Shown here in pieces: positions 23,580 to 41,900 of a stretch of DNA of 64,000 nt (positions within the stretch are counted from its first letter, which is position 1; each line of letters opens with the position of its first letter). The stretch is from contig NC_092317.1 of NCBI RefSeq assembly GCF_036785885.1, positions 8,682,501 to 8,746,500 on the forward strand. The letters are read 5' to 3'. The DNA is from Coffea arabica. Taxonomy: Eukaryota; Streptophyta; Magnoliopsida; Gentianales; Rubiaceae. The notes under the pieces were generated by a model, which did no database searches, was not told the DNA's origin, and worked only from the letters and a program-made list of their open reading frames with translations. The position numbers and the translations under genes are program-made.

Positions 23580-25502
23580 TTATGAACCTACAACACCAAA
23601 TGCATGGGATATCAACTCATTGGATAGAAGGAAGCCATCAGGATCACTAAGCCTAAGAAAGGCAGGTACCTCACTCATCTTGCGATCATCAGAGAGTAAA
23701 GAACTATATTCATCTACAGTAATAGTTTTCAGCTTATCATCTAAGAATACAATGTGCCCGCTTTCCACATAAGGCTGATAAACCTTGCAAAGAGAGAGTA
23801 CGAGCTCGCAACCAAAAGCTTTAGCAAAGGATTTCAAATCCAACCCTCTAGCAGTTCTAAGAGAGAGCATGATGACATCCATTGCCAGGTCTTTAGCGTC
23901 AGTACTATCATCCTCACAATTTACCCCTCCATCCTCCAAAAATTCCACATAGTGCATGAACTCTTTCAGCTTCCTTGGCCTAGAAAATCGTATCCCGTTG
24001 ACATAACTCGCTGACCCAAGCCCAAAGCCATAAAATGGCTCATTCTTCCAGTACGTGTAGTTGTGTTTGCACATATAACCACTCCTGCAGTAACTACTAA
24101 TCTCGTAATGGTTATATCCAGCATCTGTAAGCATCCTCGACGCCATTCTGTAAAACTCAGCGGAAAGATCCTCAGAAGGCAATGGAAACTCACCTGGAGT
24201 ATACCTGCACACAAACCAGTAACAATAAACAAACTTGAAACAAAAGAAGCACTTGTTAAATTGTCAATTTCATCTTCCAAAAGCATTATTCAGGCGCCTA
24301 CTCTTTTATTTCCTTTTCCACTTTCTAATTTTAGTTGTATCACTGTCAGCTCTAGCTTGGTTTTGGAAATTGAATTTATCCAATATGCTTTTTCAGCTAA
24401 ATATTTTTTTTTCAGTCAAATTTAAGTAGCTTGATCCATGTAAATCTCGACGCCTTTTAACGAATTAACAATCCATCCAAAGGATCTGAGAAAACTTCAT
24501 GCCAGAAAATTCTATAGTTCAGCCCCCTAACCAGCATGAAACATTTGCAGATTCTGTTTTTAATGATCGTTTATCTACATCTCACTAAAATTCATAATTT
24601 AGATCATAGAATGGAACAAAGAAAACTCTTCAAGTTTTCCCCTTCAAAGAGAGAGAAAGGAATTCAAGTGTCCCCCCTATCTCAAACCAACAGAGACAGA
24701 GTTTCTTGACTTACAATACTCCAAATTTGGTGTCTTTCTCAACTTGCAAATCATAAACTGAGACATGGGTAGGATGCGCCTGGATTGTCAGCTTCAAACT
24801 CTCCTCCCACATTTCTGGTGTCTGATGAGGAAGAGAAGATATGAGGTCCAAACTCCAATTCTCAACCCCACAGGCCTTCACAATATCAATAGCCTCATAA
24901 ATCTCTTTCACACCATGAGCTCTCCCACAAGCTTTCAACAGACCATCTTGAAAAGCCTGCACTCCCAAGGACACTCTATTTACCCTCAACTCCATCAACT
25001 CCTTCAATTTCCCCCTATCAAACGTGCCAGGGTCCATTTCCATTGACATCTCAGCTTCCAAAGACACCCCGAATTTGGAACTCAAAGTTTCAAGCACCAA
25101 AGAAACCAACTTTGGCGGAACTAAAGAAGGTGTCCCACCACCAAAAAATACCGTTTCAAGAGATGGGTTGGGGTTTGAATTCAATGAGGTGGCTTTAATT
25201 TCTCTGCAAAGAGTTTGAATGTAGTTTAAAATTCGCGGGTCCTCCTCTGGTGCAGAGGAGGATCCTAGAGCGATAATTGGGAAGTCACAGTAGTGGCATC
25301 GTTTTCTACAGAACGGGAGGTGAATGTAGGCTGACTTAGGGGGCAGCTTGTGCAGCGGTGTGTTGGTGGACGTAGTTGTGTCATTTTGTCGAACAGTTTG
25401 TGGGGCTTGAGACAATGTGTTTGTGATAGATTTTAAGAGTCTTGGAGGTATGATTTTGGTGGGAAAGGTTGTTGACAAGGGAGTGAAGGATAATTTTAAC
25501 AT
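23580..25502 (-). CDS. HEMW: HemW/HemN-like radical SAM protein, organelle-targeted
   Basis: Two exons (25502-24715 and 24204-23580) join in phase to 470 residues. The radical SAM cluster motif C-x3-C-x2-C is seen as CRKRCHYC (Cys65, Cys69, Cys72), followed by the GGGTP SAM-binding motif and a conserved EMDPGTFD strand. The C-terminal part has the HemN-type region (YTPGEFPLPSED, HNYTYWKNEPFYGFGLGSAS). HemW proteins bind haem and are considered haem chaperones rather than true coproporphyrinogen III dehydrogenases, though plant copies are often annotated as the latter. Residues 1-55 are Ser/Thr/Pro/Lys-rich without acidic residues, typical of a transit peptide; plastid or mitochondrion cannot be decided. 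The gene is compact with one intron. Confidence 0.93.
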
Positions 25503-25842
25503 GGTAGCCGTCGGACTTGAGTGCTAACAAAACTACCCTTCTATCCTATATTTTCTTTATCTGGGGGAACCTTTCTATCCTATATTGCTATTAGGAAGAG
25601 GAGAAAACGAGGCCTCTCAAATTAATCTCAAGTTCAGTCTCAGTATATTTTAGAGTCAGAAATCTGAAACAGAAAGTTCAATTCAAACGCATATTCTGCC
25701 TGTTCTCATTTATACAGAATAAAATGAAAACATTTAAGTTGGCCGACAGGTAAAGAGGACACTGTTTTGCTACTGTTGAGCTCTATGTTCCATTTTGTAG
25801 TTTCCGTGACTTTGCCATTTTCCAAATCCCTAAAGCAACAAG
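25503..25842 (-). promoter_or_regulatory. Promoter region of the HemW gene
   Basis: About 340 bp lie between the HemW ATG and the insertion site of a SINE, so the transposon cluster begins inside or just beyond the probable promoter. No specific motif is claimed. Confidence 0.4.
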
Positions 25843-25860
25843 CTTTAGTTGGTATAACTT

Positions 25861-26138
25861 TTTTTTTTTTTTTTTTTTAGCTTAACGGCACAACTATCCT
25901 AGCCTAACCTACTCCTACTCCTAAGGGGAGGGGAAACTTACTCTATGGGGTGGCCCAACTGAGTCGGGGGAACCTGATGGGGACTGAACCACCATCAGAC
26001 CAGACGGGTGCACCACACACCCGTATGGATTTAGAACAAACCTCATATTGAGAAACATTGATGGGAGTCAAGGTTTGAACCCTTGACCTCCCACCCCACA
26101 ATTAATGTGGTGGCCAACTCCACTAAAAGAAGTTGGTT
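25861..26138 (-). mobile_element. tRNA-derived SINE, minus strand
   Basis: A 278-bp element on the minus strand starts with a tRNA-like head. Box A is TAGTGGAGTTGG and box B GGTTCAAACC, spaced as in a tRNA promoter. A tRNA-unrelated body follows and an 18-base A tail ends it (T run on the plus strand). It is flanked by the exact 18-bp target duplication CTTTAGTTGGTATAACTT at 25843-25860 and 26139-26156. The perfect duplication means a fairly recent LINE-mediated insertion. Confidence 0.9.
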
Positions 26139-26737
26139 CTTTAGTTGGTATAACTTGTTTCTCAGAATTCATGCATAAATTGTACCATGAATAGAGGACA
26201 AACATTACTCTGTTTCACAAATAATAAGAGAGTTCTGAAAGCGGAACATATTATGAGGTCCAAAGTCATTCACTTTGTGACTTGACCAGTAAAGGCTCCT
26301 CATATTCCTGCTAATACAAGGCCTGTGAGGACACGAAATTTGCATATTTCCCTTTGGATTACATGTTTTTATTTGATAAATAATAAAAAAATTGTTATAC
26401 TTTATTGTCCGTTTCAATTTATTGCATACTATTTGTTTTTCTTGGGAAGATATATTAATTAGTCTAACTAGTAAGGTGTGTCATGAAATAAAGAGGGATA
26501 TGGGTGTAGAAGGATATTTTGTGATACTAAGATATTGGAGTGAAAGCGATATTTGGCAAAAGATATTTTGAGAATAAGATATATATAATTTGTAATTATG
26601 TCAATTGTCAATTTGTTAAACAAAGCTTTGACCAAACCTCTTGTGACCCAAAAATATTTTGACCAAAACTCCAAATTTTCTAGTCTTTCTTCTTCTTGCA
26701 AGACTAAGCCAATTTCACTTTCTTTTCTTTTTGTTGG

Positions 26738-26753
26738 AGAGAGAGAGAGAGAG
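26738..26753. repeat. (GA)n microsatellite in the left arm
   Basis: A GA run in the left arm. The element carries one such tract in each copy of this module (also about 26890-26912, 28706-28736 as CT, and 29818-29848), so the tract is part of the family and varies in length between copies. Confidence 0.8.
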
Positions 26754-28984
26754 AATTGGGTCATAACTTGATCAAGAACTCTTTAGACCAACTAAATACT
26801 TTGACCAAACACGTCTTGACCAAATTTCCAAATTTACTAGTCTTTTCTCTTCTTGCAAGACCGAGTACTTTCTTTTCTTCTTGTTGGAGCTGAGAGAGAG
26901 AGAGAGAGAGAATTGAGAGCAAGAAAATTTCTTTCATCCTCTTCTTCCTATCATCAGTTGAGAACCAAGGCTGATTCAACATAAAAGTCCACAAAAGTTC
27001 TAGGAGCCCTTCTCTTTCCTTCTTCCAGCCGTGAGTGTAGAGAAAAGAGAGTTTTTGTGGAAGAAACCTTGTGCAATGACTGATCTTTTGCTGGAAAAAA
27101 TTCTGTTATGGCTGAGGAAGAAAGGCAGAAATTTCCAGCTCAAAAAACCGTGGGAACTGAGAGGGAAGAAGGTGAAGCTATAAGTTTCATTCCAGCTTTC
27201 ATTCTTGCAAGATCAGAGGTAAACTTACTAGCCAAACTTTCCATTTTTTTCAAGACACACCAAGATGATTGATATATATTAGTTCTAGCCACGAAAATGA
27301 AAATTTAGTGGGAAAGTAATGTCATTAGAAGTTGATTTGTATGCTGGAAATTTTCAGACTTGACCAAGGGGGACATGAGCTTAATTTACAGTCTCTTATT
27401 TTGACCTTTGAGGAGTTTTCATAGGAAGTTATGCTATAAGTGTTATATTTCTTGTTTAGTATGATATATAGCACGTTGTCTTTGATTTTGGTAGCAAATT
27501 GTTGGCTTAGATGTGAGAAAATTGGCAGCAACAAAGTTGAAATAACTCCTATGAAACTGATAGAGTGAAGCTGCAAGTTTGGTTCCTTTCTCCCAAGAAA
27601 TCTTGCTGGAATTTATTTAAATGTATCGTATATATCTCCTATTTCTCTTTCTAGGACCTGCATGTATTGTATTGTTTACCTTCATGAGGAATAAGACTTG
27701 ATTTGTGAAGAAATTTTGCTGAAAATTCTGTTAAGTTAATGAATGTGGACTGATCGATTGCATAAAGTTGGATATGCCAGTTTTTACTTTGAATTTGGAG
27801 TGAAGTTTTGCTAAGATTTCATGATTTATATCATGACAACAGTGTATATACAAGTTATGTTTATATGGTTGAATCATAGTTATATGTTCATTGATTTTGC
27901 TGAAAATTGTTTAAGAAAGTTGCTGGAAATTGTGTTATAGTCTAGGGTAGGATAGAGTTTTTCGTTTCTTTACGGTTTTCCTCCTCAAATCTTGGCTGCA
28001 AATTTCACATTGAGATTCAATATATTTCATAACACCATAGTCATCATATGCCTGCTGAGTTAGAGTAAAAGTAAAGCATTTTGATGGGGAAAATTTTGTT
28101 TCTTCAAGCAACTAATGTGTTGGAATTTTCCAGCTTGGACTAAGAGAGAAAGATGATGAGATTTTTCAACTTTTTCATAACTTTTGGCTGTAAAACTGCA
28201 GGTGTGCTTTTAATCTCCCTTTCTAATACAATAATATTGACATGTATGTGGGTTTTAAGGAGAAACTTGAGTTTTAAGGCTGTGATTTTTGTTGGAATTC
28301 CTCCAGCTTTGGTCGAGAGAGTAAACTGTGTAAGTGCAGCTCTTGTTTGCAAATTTTGGTTGAGACATGTCTTATTTCTGCTTGTATGATACCTATTGTA
28401 TGTTCACCATTGAATCTAATGGAAACTTAATAACTTGGTTGGAGAGCAACTTGAAGAAACTGCTGAAAATCCACTTGATTGGCTGAGTGAGGAAGAGAGG
28501 AAAATTTTCAGTTTTTACACGACTTTTGGGGCCACAAAAGCTCTCTTTTCCCTACACTCATGGCTGGAAGAAGGAAAGAGGAAAGGCTCCCTCACTCACA
28601 GTTTAAGTTGAAGAAATAGGAAACTTTTGTGGAGTTTTATGGTTGAATCAGCCTTGATTCTCAACTGATGATAGGAAGAAGAGGATGCAGGAAATTTTCT
28701 TGCTCTCAACTCTCTCTCTCTCTCTCTCTCTCTCGGCTCCAACAAGAAGAAAAGAAAGTGCTCGGTCTTGCAAGAAGAGAAAAGACTAGTAAATTTGGAG
28801 ACTTGGTCAAGATGTGTTTGGTCAAAGTATTTGGTTGGTCTAAAGAGTTCTTGGTCAAGCTATGACCCGACTCTTTCTTTCTCTTTCTCGGCTCCAACAA
28901 GGAGAGAAGAAAGTGAAATTGGCTTGGTCTTGCAAGAAGAAGAAAGACTAGGAAATTTGGAGTCTTGGTCAAGATAGTTTTGGG

Positions 28985-29228
28985 AACCACTAGGCCAATG
29001 GCTCAGTGGCTACCAGGGAGGGACTTAAGTCACTCCTTGGGCTGTAGGTTGAGGGTTCAAACCTCACCTGCAGCGAAAAAAATCTAAGGGTTGTGCCATA
29101 ACACTCCCTTGGTCTAGTTGGGTCTGTATACCCACTAGCCCCCACCACAGCCTCCTTAGGCTCCCCCTCCCCCTAGATTAGGATAGAGTAGGTTATACAA
29201 ATGTATCGTTGCTGAAAAAAAAAAAAAA
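28985..29228 (+). mobile_element. tRNA-derived SINE, plus strand, nested in the inverted-arm element
   Basis: A 244-bp element has box A (TGGCTCAGTGG) and box B (GGTTCAAACC), then a pyrimidine-rich body and a terminal A tract. It is flanked by the exact 17-bp duplication GTCAAGATAGTTTTGGG at 28968-28984 and 29229-29245. It belongs to a different family from the SINE at 25861. Because it splits the right arm, it is younger than the host element. Confidence 0.9.
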
Positions 29229-29584
29229 GTCAAGATAGTTTTGGGTCACAAGAGGTTTGGTCAAAGCTTTGTTTGATAAATTGACAATTGGCACAATTAC
29301 AAATTATATATATCTAATTCTCAAAATATCTTTTGCCAAATATCGCTTTCACCCCAATATCTTAGTATCACAAAATATCTTTCTACACCCATATCCCTCT
29401 TTATTTCATGTCTCATCTCACTAGTTGGACTAATTAGTATATCTCCCCAAGAAAAACGAATCATATGCAATAAATTGGAACGGACAATAAAGTACAATAA
29501 TTCTTTATCATTTACCAAATTAAAGTATGTAATCCAAAGGGAAAAATATATGCAAATTTTGTGATATGGGTGTAGAAGGATACT

Positions 29585-29813
29585 CACGAAATTTGTATAT
29601 TTTTTTTCCCTTTGAATTACATGCTTTTATTTGGTAAATAATAAATAATTGTTGTATTTTATTGTCCGTTTCAATTTATTGCATATTATTTATTTTTCTT
29701 GCAAGAACTCTTTAGACCAACCAAATACTTTGATCAAACACATCTTGACCAAGTCTCCAAATTTACTAGTCTTTTCTCTTTTTGCAAGACCGAGCACTTT
29801 CTTTTCTTCTTAT

Positions 29814-29850
<37 letters not shown>

Positions 29851-30142
29851 GAGAGCAAGAAAATTTCCTTCATCCTCTTCTTCTTATCATCAGTTGAAAA
29901 CCAAGGCTGATTCAATCATAAAACTCCACAAAAATTCCCTATTTCTTCAAGTTTAAACCGTGAGTGAGGGAGTCCTTCCTCTTTCCTTCTTCCAGCCGTG
30001 AGTGTAGGGAAAAGAGAGTTTTTGTGGAAGAAAACCTTGTGTAATGACTGATTTTTTGCTGAAATTTTTTTTTCTTATGGCTAAGGAAGAAAGGCAGAAA
30101 TTTCCAGCTCCAAAAAAAGAAAAATGCAAATTTCGTGTCCTC
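29585..30142. mobile_element. Short third copy of the inverted-arm element
   Basis: Beginning CACGAAATTTGTATA and ending with the inverse TGCAAATTTCGTG, this 558-bp copy has the same orientation as the left arm. It lacks about 330 bp found at 26446-26772 of that arm and most of the middle. It could be a separate deletion derivative inserted next to the first, or a rearranged end. The 21 bases between it and the right arm match an internal arm segment. Confidence 0.6.
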
Positions 30143-30430
30143 GTAAAACCTCATGGCTCATGCTAGCCATATGCGTGTTAAACTGAATTGTCAATACAGA
30201 TGTACATGCTAAAACTGAAAACTAAGAAAGGTTTAAGCAAACTCAACACCAACATACACCGTACGCACGGTAATTTATGTAAGGTTAGTAAGCCCCAACT
30301 ACAACAACTAGAAAAAGATCCGTGTGGTTCCATGCCATGCTCGTCTTCCGACACTGGTACTTGATAAAAAATGCAAGTAGCACTGGACAGTAAACCAGGC
30401 AACTCCATGGGCGGTTGCTTGCAAGCCTTC
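30143..30430 (-). other. 3' UTR of ELP3
   Basis: The stretch between the ELP3 stop codon and the transposon cluster is most likely the ELP3 3' UTR. The transposon end lies within 290 bp of the stop codon. Confidence 0.5.
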
Positions 30431-35903
<5,473 letters not shown>

Positions 35904-36721
35904 TAGAGAAAGAGGATAGAGAAGGTGGCCGGAGAAAGTGGGATTCCCGGGGGAGTGGGAGAAGGTTTAAGGAGTTTTCCGTAAGATGAAATTACTAAAG
36001 TACCCAAGTGGCCTAAGAAGGTAAAATCCCGGAATTTAAGAGACATTTATTCATTATCATGCTGAATATTAGAATTTTGAAAAGTAATTTTCTCTTTTAA
36101 TCATGCACATCTAATTTTTCACATACAATAATTTATTAAGATTTTTCTAGTTGTGTGGCATATATTTGACCAATTATAATTTATGTATTCAACTATTTTT
36201 TATCCTATTATATATGTATATAATATTATTTAAGTATAATAAACAAAAAGTATGAAAAGTCATAAAAGAAAATTTCTTACGTTAAATTTGATTCCAATGG
36301 AATTAATAGATAATAGATTAATTATGTACTTAGATCAAATTTTTGACAAGAAAAATATATACTTAAATCAAATAATTGAATTGAGTTTCAATATTTATTA
36401 TCTTTTTGAATTTATTTTAAATCCGAGTAATTGAACATAAATTTTGAATACATACTTATACACATAAATTTGTATGAGTTTAATTTATCAAAATTTGACT
36501 GAACTGAACTCAAATAATAATAAATTCAAACTCAAATATGAGATTTAATAAGTCAAAATGAGAAGAATGGAGGAAGAAAAGAAAACAGAAATTTACAAGC
36601 AAAAAGTAAGTCCGATTCATAAGGGTACTTATGTCCAGCAAACTAATCTCGACCAAAGAGGTTAAACCCAGGACAGCTACTGAATGGGTTTCCGAGGAAG
36701 AGGAAAACAGCGAATTCTGGG
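35904..36721. promoter_or_regulatory. Divergent promoter region of ELP3 and KAS
   Basis: The start codons of ELP3 (minus) and KAS (plus) are 818 bp apart. The interval is AT-rich in the middle (36100-36560) and GC-richer next to ELP3. It must contain both promoters; shared control is possible but not shown. Confidence 0.55.
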
Positions 36722-38934
36722 ATGAAAATGTGGGGGTTTGGCAATGGAATTCACCACTATTTCAGTAAAATAAGACGGCAACATCACAATCAGCTGCTCG
36801 GTAGACTGTTTTCCTCTTCTGCAGCCTTTGGGCCTCCCCCGTCTAGGCCCCTTCGGAGAGTTGTAGTCACGGGTACTCATTTTGTTCTTATTTTCTTGAA
36901 TATGGTGATAAGATAGAATTAAGGGTCTAGAAAAAGTTAAATTTCATTGTTGTTTTTCATGTAAAATTCCATTCTTTTTTCAAAAAGAAATGAGAAGGAA
37001 GAAGAATATGTTAAAGGGATATTATTGGAGTGGTCATTTTTTTTGTGTCTAAAATTGATTTAAAAAGAAAGATGTGAAATGAAAAAGAGGTAAGAAATGT
37101 AGTGAAATTCATTCTCCCTAGAGTGGTTTATTTAAAGTAGTAGCAAGAGTATCGTTTATGATTTGTGAATTACTAGATTACTTCATAAATGAAGCATACA
37201 AAGTCATTAGAAAAAATGAAAAATAAGAAAGAAAAAAATCTGAATTTTGATGAAAACTGTGAGGTGGAGGGAGGTAATTCAATGATGTTAATGATCAAAG
37301 TATGGGATGAATTGAACTCGAGCCCTTATTTTGTAAGGTTAATATGATTAGAATTTTGAAGAAAGGACTTATATTTTGCTGTGAAGTTGATATATCGTGT
37401 GTGCATGAGGAACCAGGAAGTGCATTTTTGCTTCTTATGGTGGGATTGTGGCAGGGCTAGGGTTGGTGACACCTTTGGGGTGTGGGGTAGAGACGACTTG
37501 GAAGTGCCTAACAGCAGGGCAATGTGGAGTGAGAGCAATAACCCCTGAAGATTTGAAGATGGATGGATTTGATAAAGATATCCAGTTGCTTACATTTGAT
37601 CAGTTGGCATCCAAAGTTGCTGCAATTGTGCCTTGTGGGAGCAACGCGGGTGAATTCAATGAGGCGTTGTGGCTAAATTCTAAGGTAATAGGTCTTTTCT
37701 AGATTATAATGCTTTGGTCTGAGTGGCAACTAAAATGAATTTGAGAAAGGGGATATGAACTAGCTTAGACCAAAATTTGATCTATTGCAGGCTTTGGATC
37801 CTGGACGTAGTTTGTCTAAGTGAAGGAATGCCAAATTCAATTATTTATTTCTTTATCTGTTTTTCAGATGAGTAACTTGTTTCTTCTCATATTCTAATTT
37901 GAGTGTGATTTCAATGCTGGAAATTTAAATGCTTTTAGTATGTCATAGCAATGATGGACTTGTAAGACCACTTTTTGGCAAATAATCATAATGTTTGATG
38001 GTTAATGTTCCCCTACCAGGTAAGCAAATGGCCAAAATTGTACATGTTTACTGTTAAGAGAACTGATTGATTGACTATATCATAATTATGATAACATATA
38101 AAATCTTAAGGCCTTTTTGTTTAACTGTAAATTAAGTTACTTAGAAGTCCAAAAAGCTGAACATAAATCTTGTTAAAAGAAAATCTAAAAATAAACTAAC
38201 TATTATGATAAAATGATACCTACCAGATTTGTGATGTCAATTTGGTGAAATTTGACCATTTTTGAGATTAGACTTCATCCCTCTCAATTGTTTCTGGTTG
38301 GAGGGCACGGCTTTTGCAGTATGTACATAAAGAGTATTTCTTAAGCCACAATATGTATATGGTAATGTTTTAGCTGGCATTGTTTTCAGGACCATAGATC
38401 AATTGCAAGGTTTATAGGCTATGCTCTATGTGCTGCTGATGAGGCTCTTAAAGCTGCGAATTGGTTGCCTAGTGAACAAAATGAGAAGGAAAAAACTGTA
38501 ATGACTTCGTTTTGTGATAGAAAGGTTTATGCTCTCAACTTTTTATTTGGTATACTTAGTATATAAGATGCAAATTATCAGGGCGTCTCCATCGGGGCGG
38601 GAACTGGGAGCATCTGTGATATATTGGATGCATCGAGAATAATTTGTGAGAAGGTTGGTTGATTTGTCTGCAGTCTGAAATGAATTTTGTCATTACTCAG
38701 TCTATTTCTGTTGGTCTCAGCTAGAGACTTGAAAATAACCTCTGACATTGCTCACATAATGTGACATTTTTTCATTAAAATGACATCTCCTCCTTTGAAT
38801 GAAGCGCCTACGCCGGCTCAGTCCATTTTTCATCCCACGGATACTGATCAATATGGCTTCTGGGCATGTGAGCATGACTTATGGGTTCCAGGTATGTGAT
38901 CAATTCCTAACTCTTACATAAAGAGGATGTAATG

Positions 38935-38975
<41 letters not shown>

Positions 38976-41900
38976 GTAATAATATGGATGTAGTTGTATA
39001 TTCTAGTCTTGACTTTGAATTTAGGGGCCAAATCATGCCGCAGTGACAGCCTGTGCTACCGGAGCGCATTCTATAGGCGACGCTGCTAGGATGATTCAAT
39101 TTGGAGATGCTGATGTCATGGTTGCTGGGGGTACTGAAGCCAGTATAGATGCATTGTCAATAGCAGGATTTTGTAGGTAAGGCAATTGTTGATTTTGGAT
39201 GATTGTCCTGGCTTACATCTTTTGCTTTATTTTGCTGAGGGATATCTGAATGCATAAAAATGTGGGGCAAGATAGCAATGAGCTCTTGCTTGCTCATCAT
39301 AAATAAGTGAAAAATTAGCTAACCTATTTCACTCAGATGCATCTATCATTAATTTTCTGTTCTATTTGGATTAGACTTGAATTGTTTCACTATTAACGAT
39401 AGTTAAAGCTCCCGCATCTAAGTTGTTTCTAGTGATGCTTCAGCTTTGTCGGCTTGTATTGCTTTTTAATAGACAGTTTGTACTGTTGTCTGGTAAACAT
39501 ATGATTGACATCCTAGATATTTGTCGCAAAGTCACGAAGAGGAGCAGAATATGTTGGCTTTTGGCAGGGAGTGTTTTTTAATGTCTTATGGGTGGAATTG
39601 TATGTTTTTTGACATTAGGTAAGTGAGCGAGAAATAAAATGTGTAGAGGTGTCTAAACATTTTGAGCTTTATTTTCATGGCCAATGTGCTAACGATTGAT
39701 GTTAAGCACTTGTATTATTTATCTATTTCATTTTTGCAGTCATAATCATTGAAACTCATTGCTCCTTAAGCTTTGAAAAATTAGAACTTTTTATTGCTGG
39801 CTTATCTATTAGATCCTTTCTTTTCTTTCTTCTATATTGCATTATTTGTCTGCTGAAACATAGGAAAATAAACAGTAGTTGGTTTTTTTCCATTTCACAA
39901 GGCAATACTCTGTCATTTGCTAAACATCTGGAGAAGAATCTTATCTACTTTTCCAATTTTTTCAAAATGCAAAAGTATCACCTTCCCGGAAAGAAAAGTC
40001 TGCATGAAGCCATGGAAAATACTAGCATTAATGCTACTTACTTTTTTGTTTGCAGATCGAGGGCATTGACCACAAAGTACAATTCTGTCCCTGAAGAAGC
40101 TTCAAGACCATTTGATTGTGGCCGTGATGGATTTGTGTAAGTTGCTTGTCTGTTATCCTGAGTATATTGGATTGCATAACACAAGTTCTTTCAGCTTCTC
40201 TTAACTTTTATTAAAATACAGGATAGCTGAAGGTTCTGGTATCATGGTGTTGGAGGTGAGTTTAGTCACAGATATAGTAATCAAACTTCCCTTTGCAGAA
40301 ATATAAGATGTGAAGATCATTATCCCAATTAAGAAAATAAGTTGTAGCATCCAATTTCTACTTGGTCTTGAGGTTTTCTTGGTTGGTCTATGTAATGTTT
40401 TACATGCAATTAGTGGCTTATTTGATGACAATATGTATATTGAGTCACATTTTTCACTAGTTCACACATACTAGTGGACTCTGAGGATAAATGTCAATCG
40501 AGAAAATGGCAGAACATGCATTAGATGCAAAATGATTGCATGTGTCTGTTAGTAATTCCTTTTTTTACTTTTGATTGGTAAGTGAGAGAATGGGAGGAAA
40601 TTAACAGATAAAAGAAAGGTAACTTTTGGATGTACAAAGCTCATGAAAAGCCCTATTATGAATTTCTAACGGATAACTTCGCATAGGTATGTACAAATCT
40701 CAGGAAAAGTCCTTTTTATGGATTCAGTTGTTAAACAACTTTTTGTGCTTCTTAAATATGCTTTTCTTGAAATCTTTCATTGATTGCAGTGACTTCTTTT
40801 AATTTCTTAAGGAGCTAGAACATGCACAGAGGCGAGGAGCTAAAATCTATGCAGAACTCCGTGGTTATGGGATGTCAGGTTTGGGCTTTGGATTGTTTGT
40901 TACGATAGTACTGCAATCATACATTTTCTTATCCCTTGATCCTTCTATTCATTCTTCTGTTGAGCTTGTAACTGCACATATTTCTTTCTTCAGGTGATGC
41001 ATATCACATTACACAACCACATGCTGACGGAAGGGGTGCCATTTTAGCCATGACACGTGCTTTAGAGCAGGTCAGCATTGTCCATTTCGTGTTTTCTTGT
41101 AGGTTTTATAAGCATGACTAGTGGACAAATATCTATAGATTTTTCCAATTACTTTAACACTCTTTGTTCATATAGTTGGTCACTTTCAAGAAGCATAACA
41201 AAACATAATCTTGTCTGACAACATAACAAGATAACATAACGAGATTTCAGGTGATTCCTCTTTGGAGCTTTGCCACCTGTTACTTTTTGGGTTATTCTCT
41301 CACATATCTATACTATTTTAGTGGTGCACAAGCAAGTTTCTAAAATTCTGTTCTTTCTTCTGTCAGGGTTTAGGTGGGGAGCGAAAAGCATTTGGTTTTT
41401 GTAAGATTTCTTTTTGGGGTTGTAAGAGAGTGTGGGGAAGATGTGGGAGGTAATTATATAAGCTGCTTGTTGAAGGATAAGAAGAACTCCCTAGAACTTG
41501 TGTGCATGGACTTGACCTCCCTTTTAAGTCCTACTCTTTTGGTTCTTATGCATTCAGATGTTAAGAATCTTGGGAAACTTTAAACAATTTTTGTGTTGCT
41601 GTATTGATGAAAATGTTTCTAACAGTTTGCTTTTCTGACACTGGCAGTCTGGTCTCCATCCTAACCAAGTGGATTACATTAATGCCCATGCTACATCTAC
41701 ACCTTTGGGTAAATTGTCCAATTGCAGAACCATTCACTAAGAACTTACTAATTGTCATGAAAGTATTGAGTATTTTCTGCACTATTTTTTTTTTTTTTGA
41801 ATATTTCCACTCATATGTTACTTTAATACTTAGGTGACGCTGTCGAAGCGAATGCGATAAAATCTGTATTTTCAACACATGCAACATCTGGTTCTTTGGC

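Larger units (their letters stand above)
26327..30142. mobile_element. Composite element with long inverted arms, non-autonomous
   Basis: The left arm, 26327-27060, is repeated in inverse orientation as the right arm, 28543-29563 (interrupted by a SINE). Both show the same order of landmarks: CACGAAATTTGCAT terminus, GTCCGTTTC, AAAGATATTTTG, GACCAAACCTCTTG, a GA microsatellite, and the CTTCTTCCAGCC block. The middle, about 27.2-28.45 kb, is non-coding and carries several diverged copies of a GCTGGAAATTTTC-type module. A third, shorter copy follows at 29585-30142. The outer ends share GAGGACACGAAATTTGCAT inverted, but no target duplication was found. No transposase is seen. A long-TIR Mutator-like or foldback element is the best guess. 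Confidence 0.65.

Noticed and set aside
26468-28990. Several 70-100-codon frames within the inverted-arm element
   Set aside because: They repeat in both arms, are full of microsatellite translations and end at random points; no transposase motif is seen.
26327-29563. Interpreting the two arms as LTRs
   Set aside because: The arms are in inverse, not direct, orientation and no primer-binding site or polyprotein domain lies between them.
41561-41887. 108-codon minus-strand frame
   Set aside because: It is antisense to two KAS exons and their introns.
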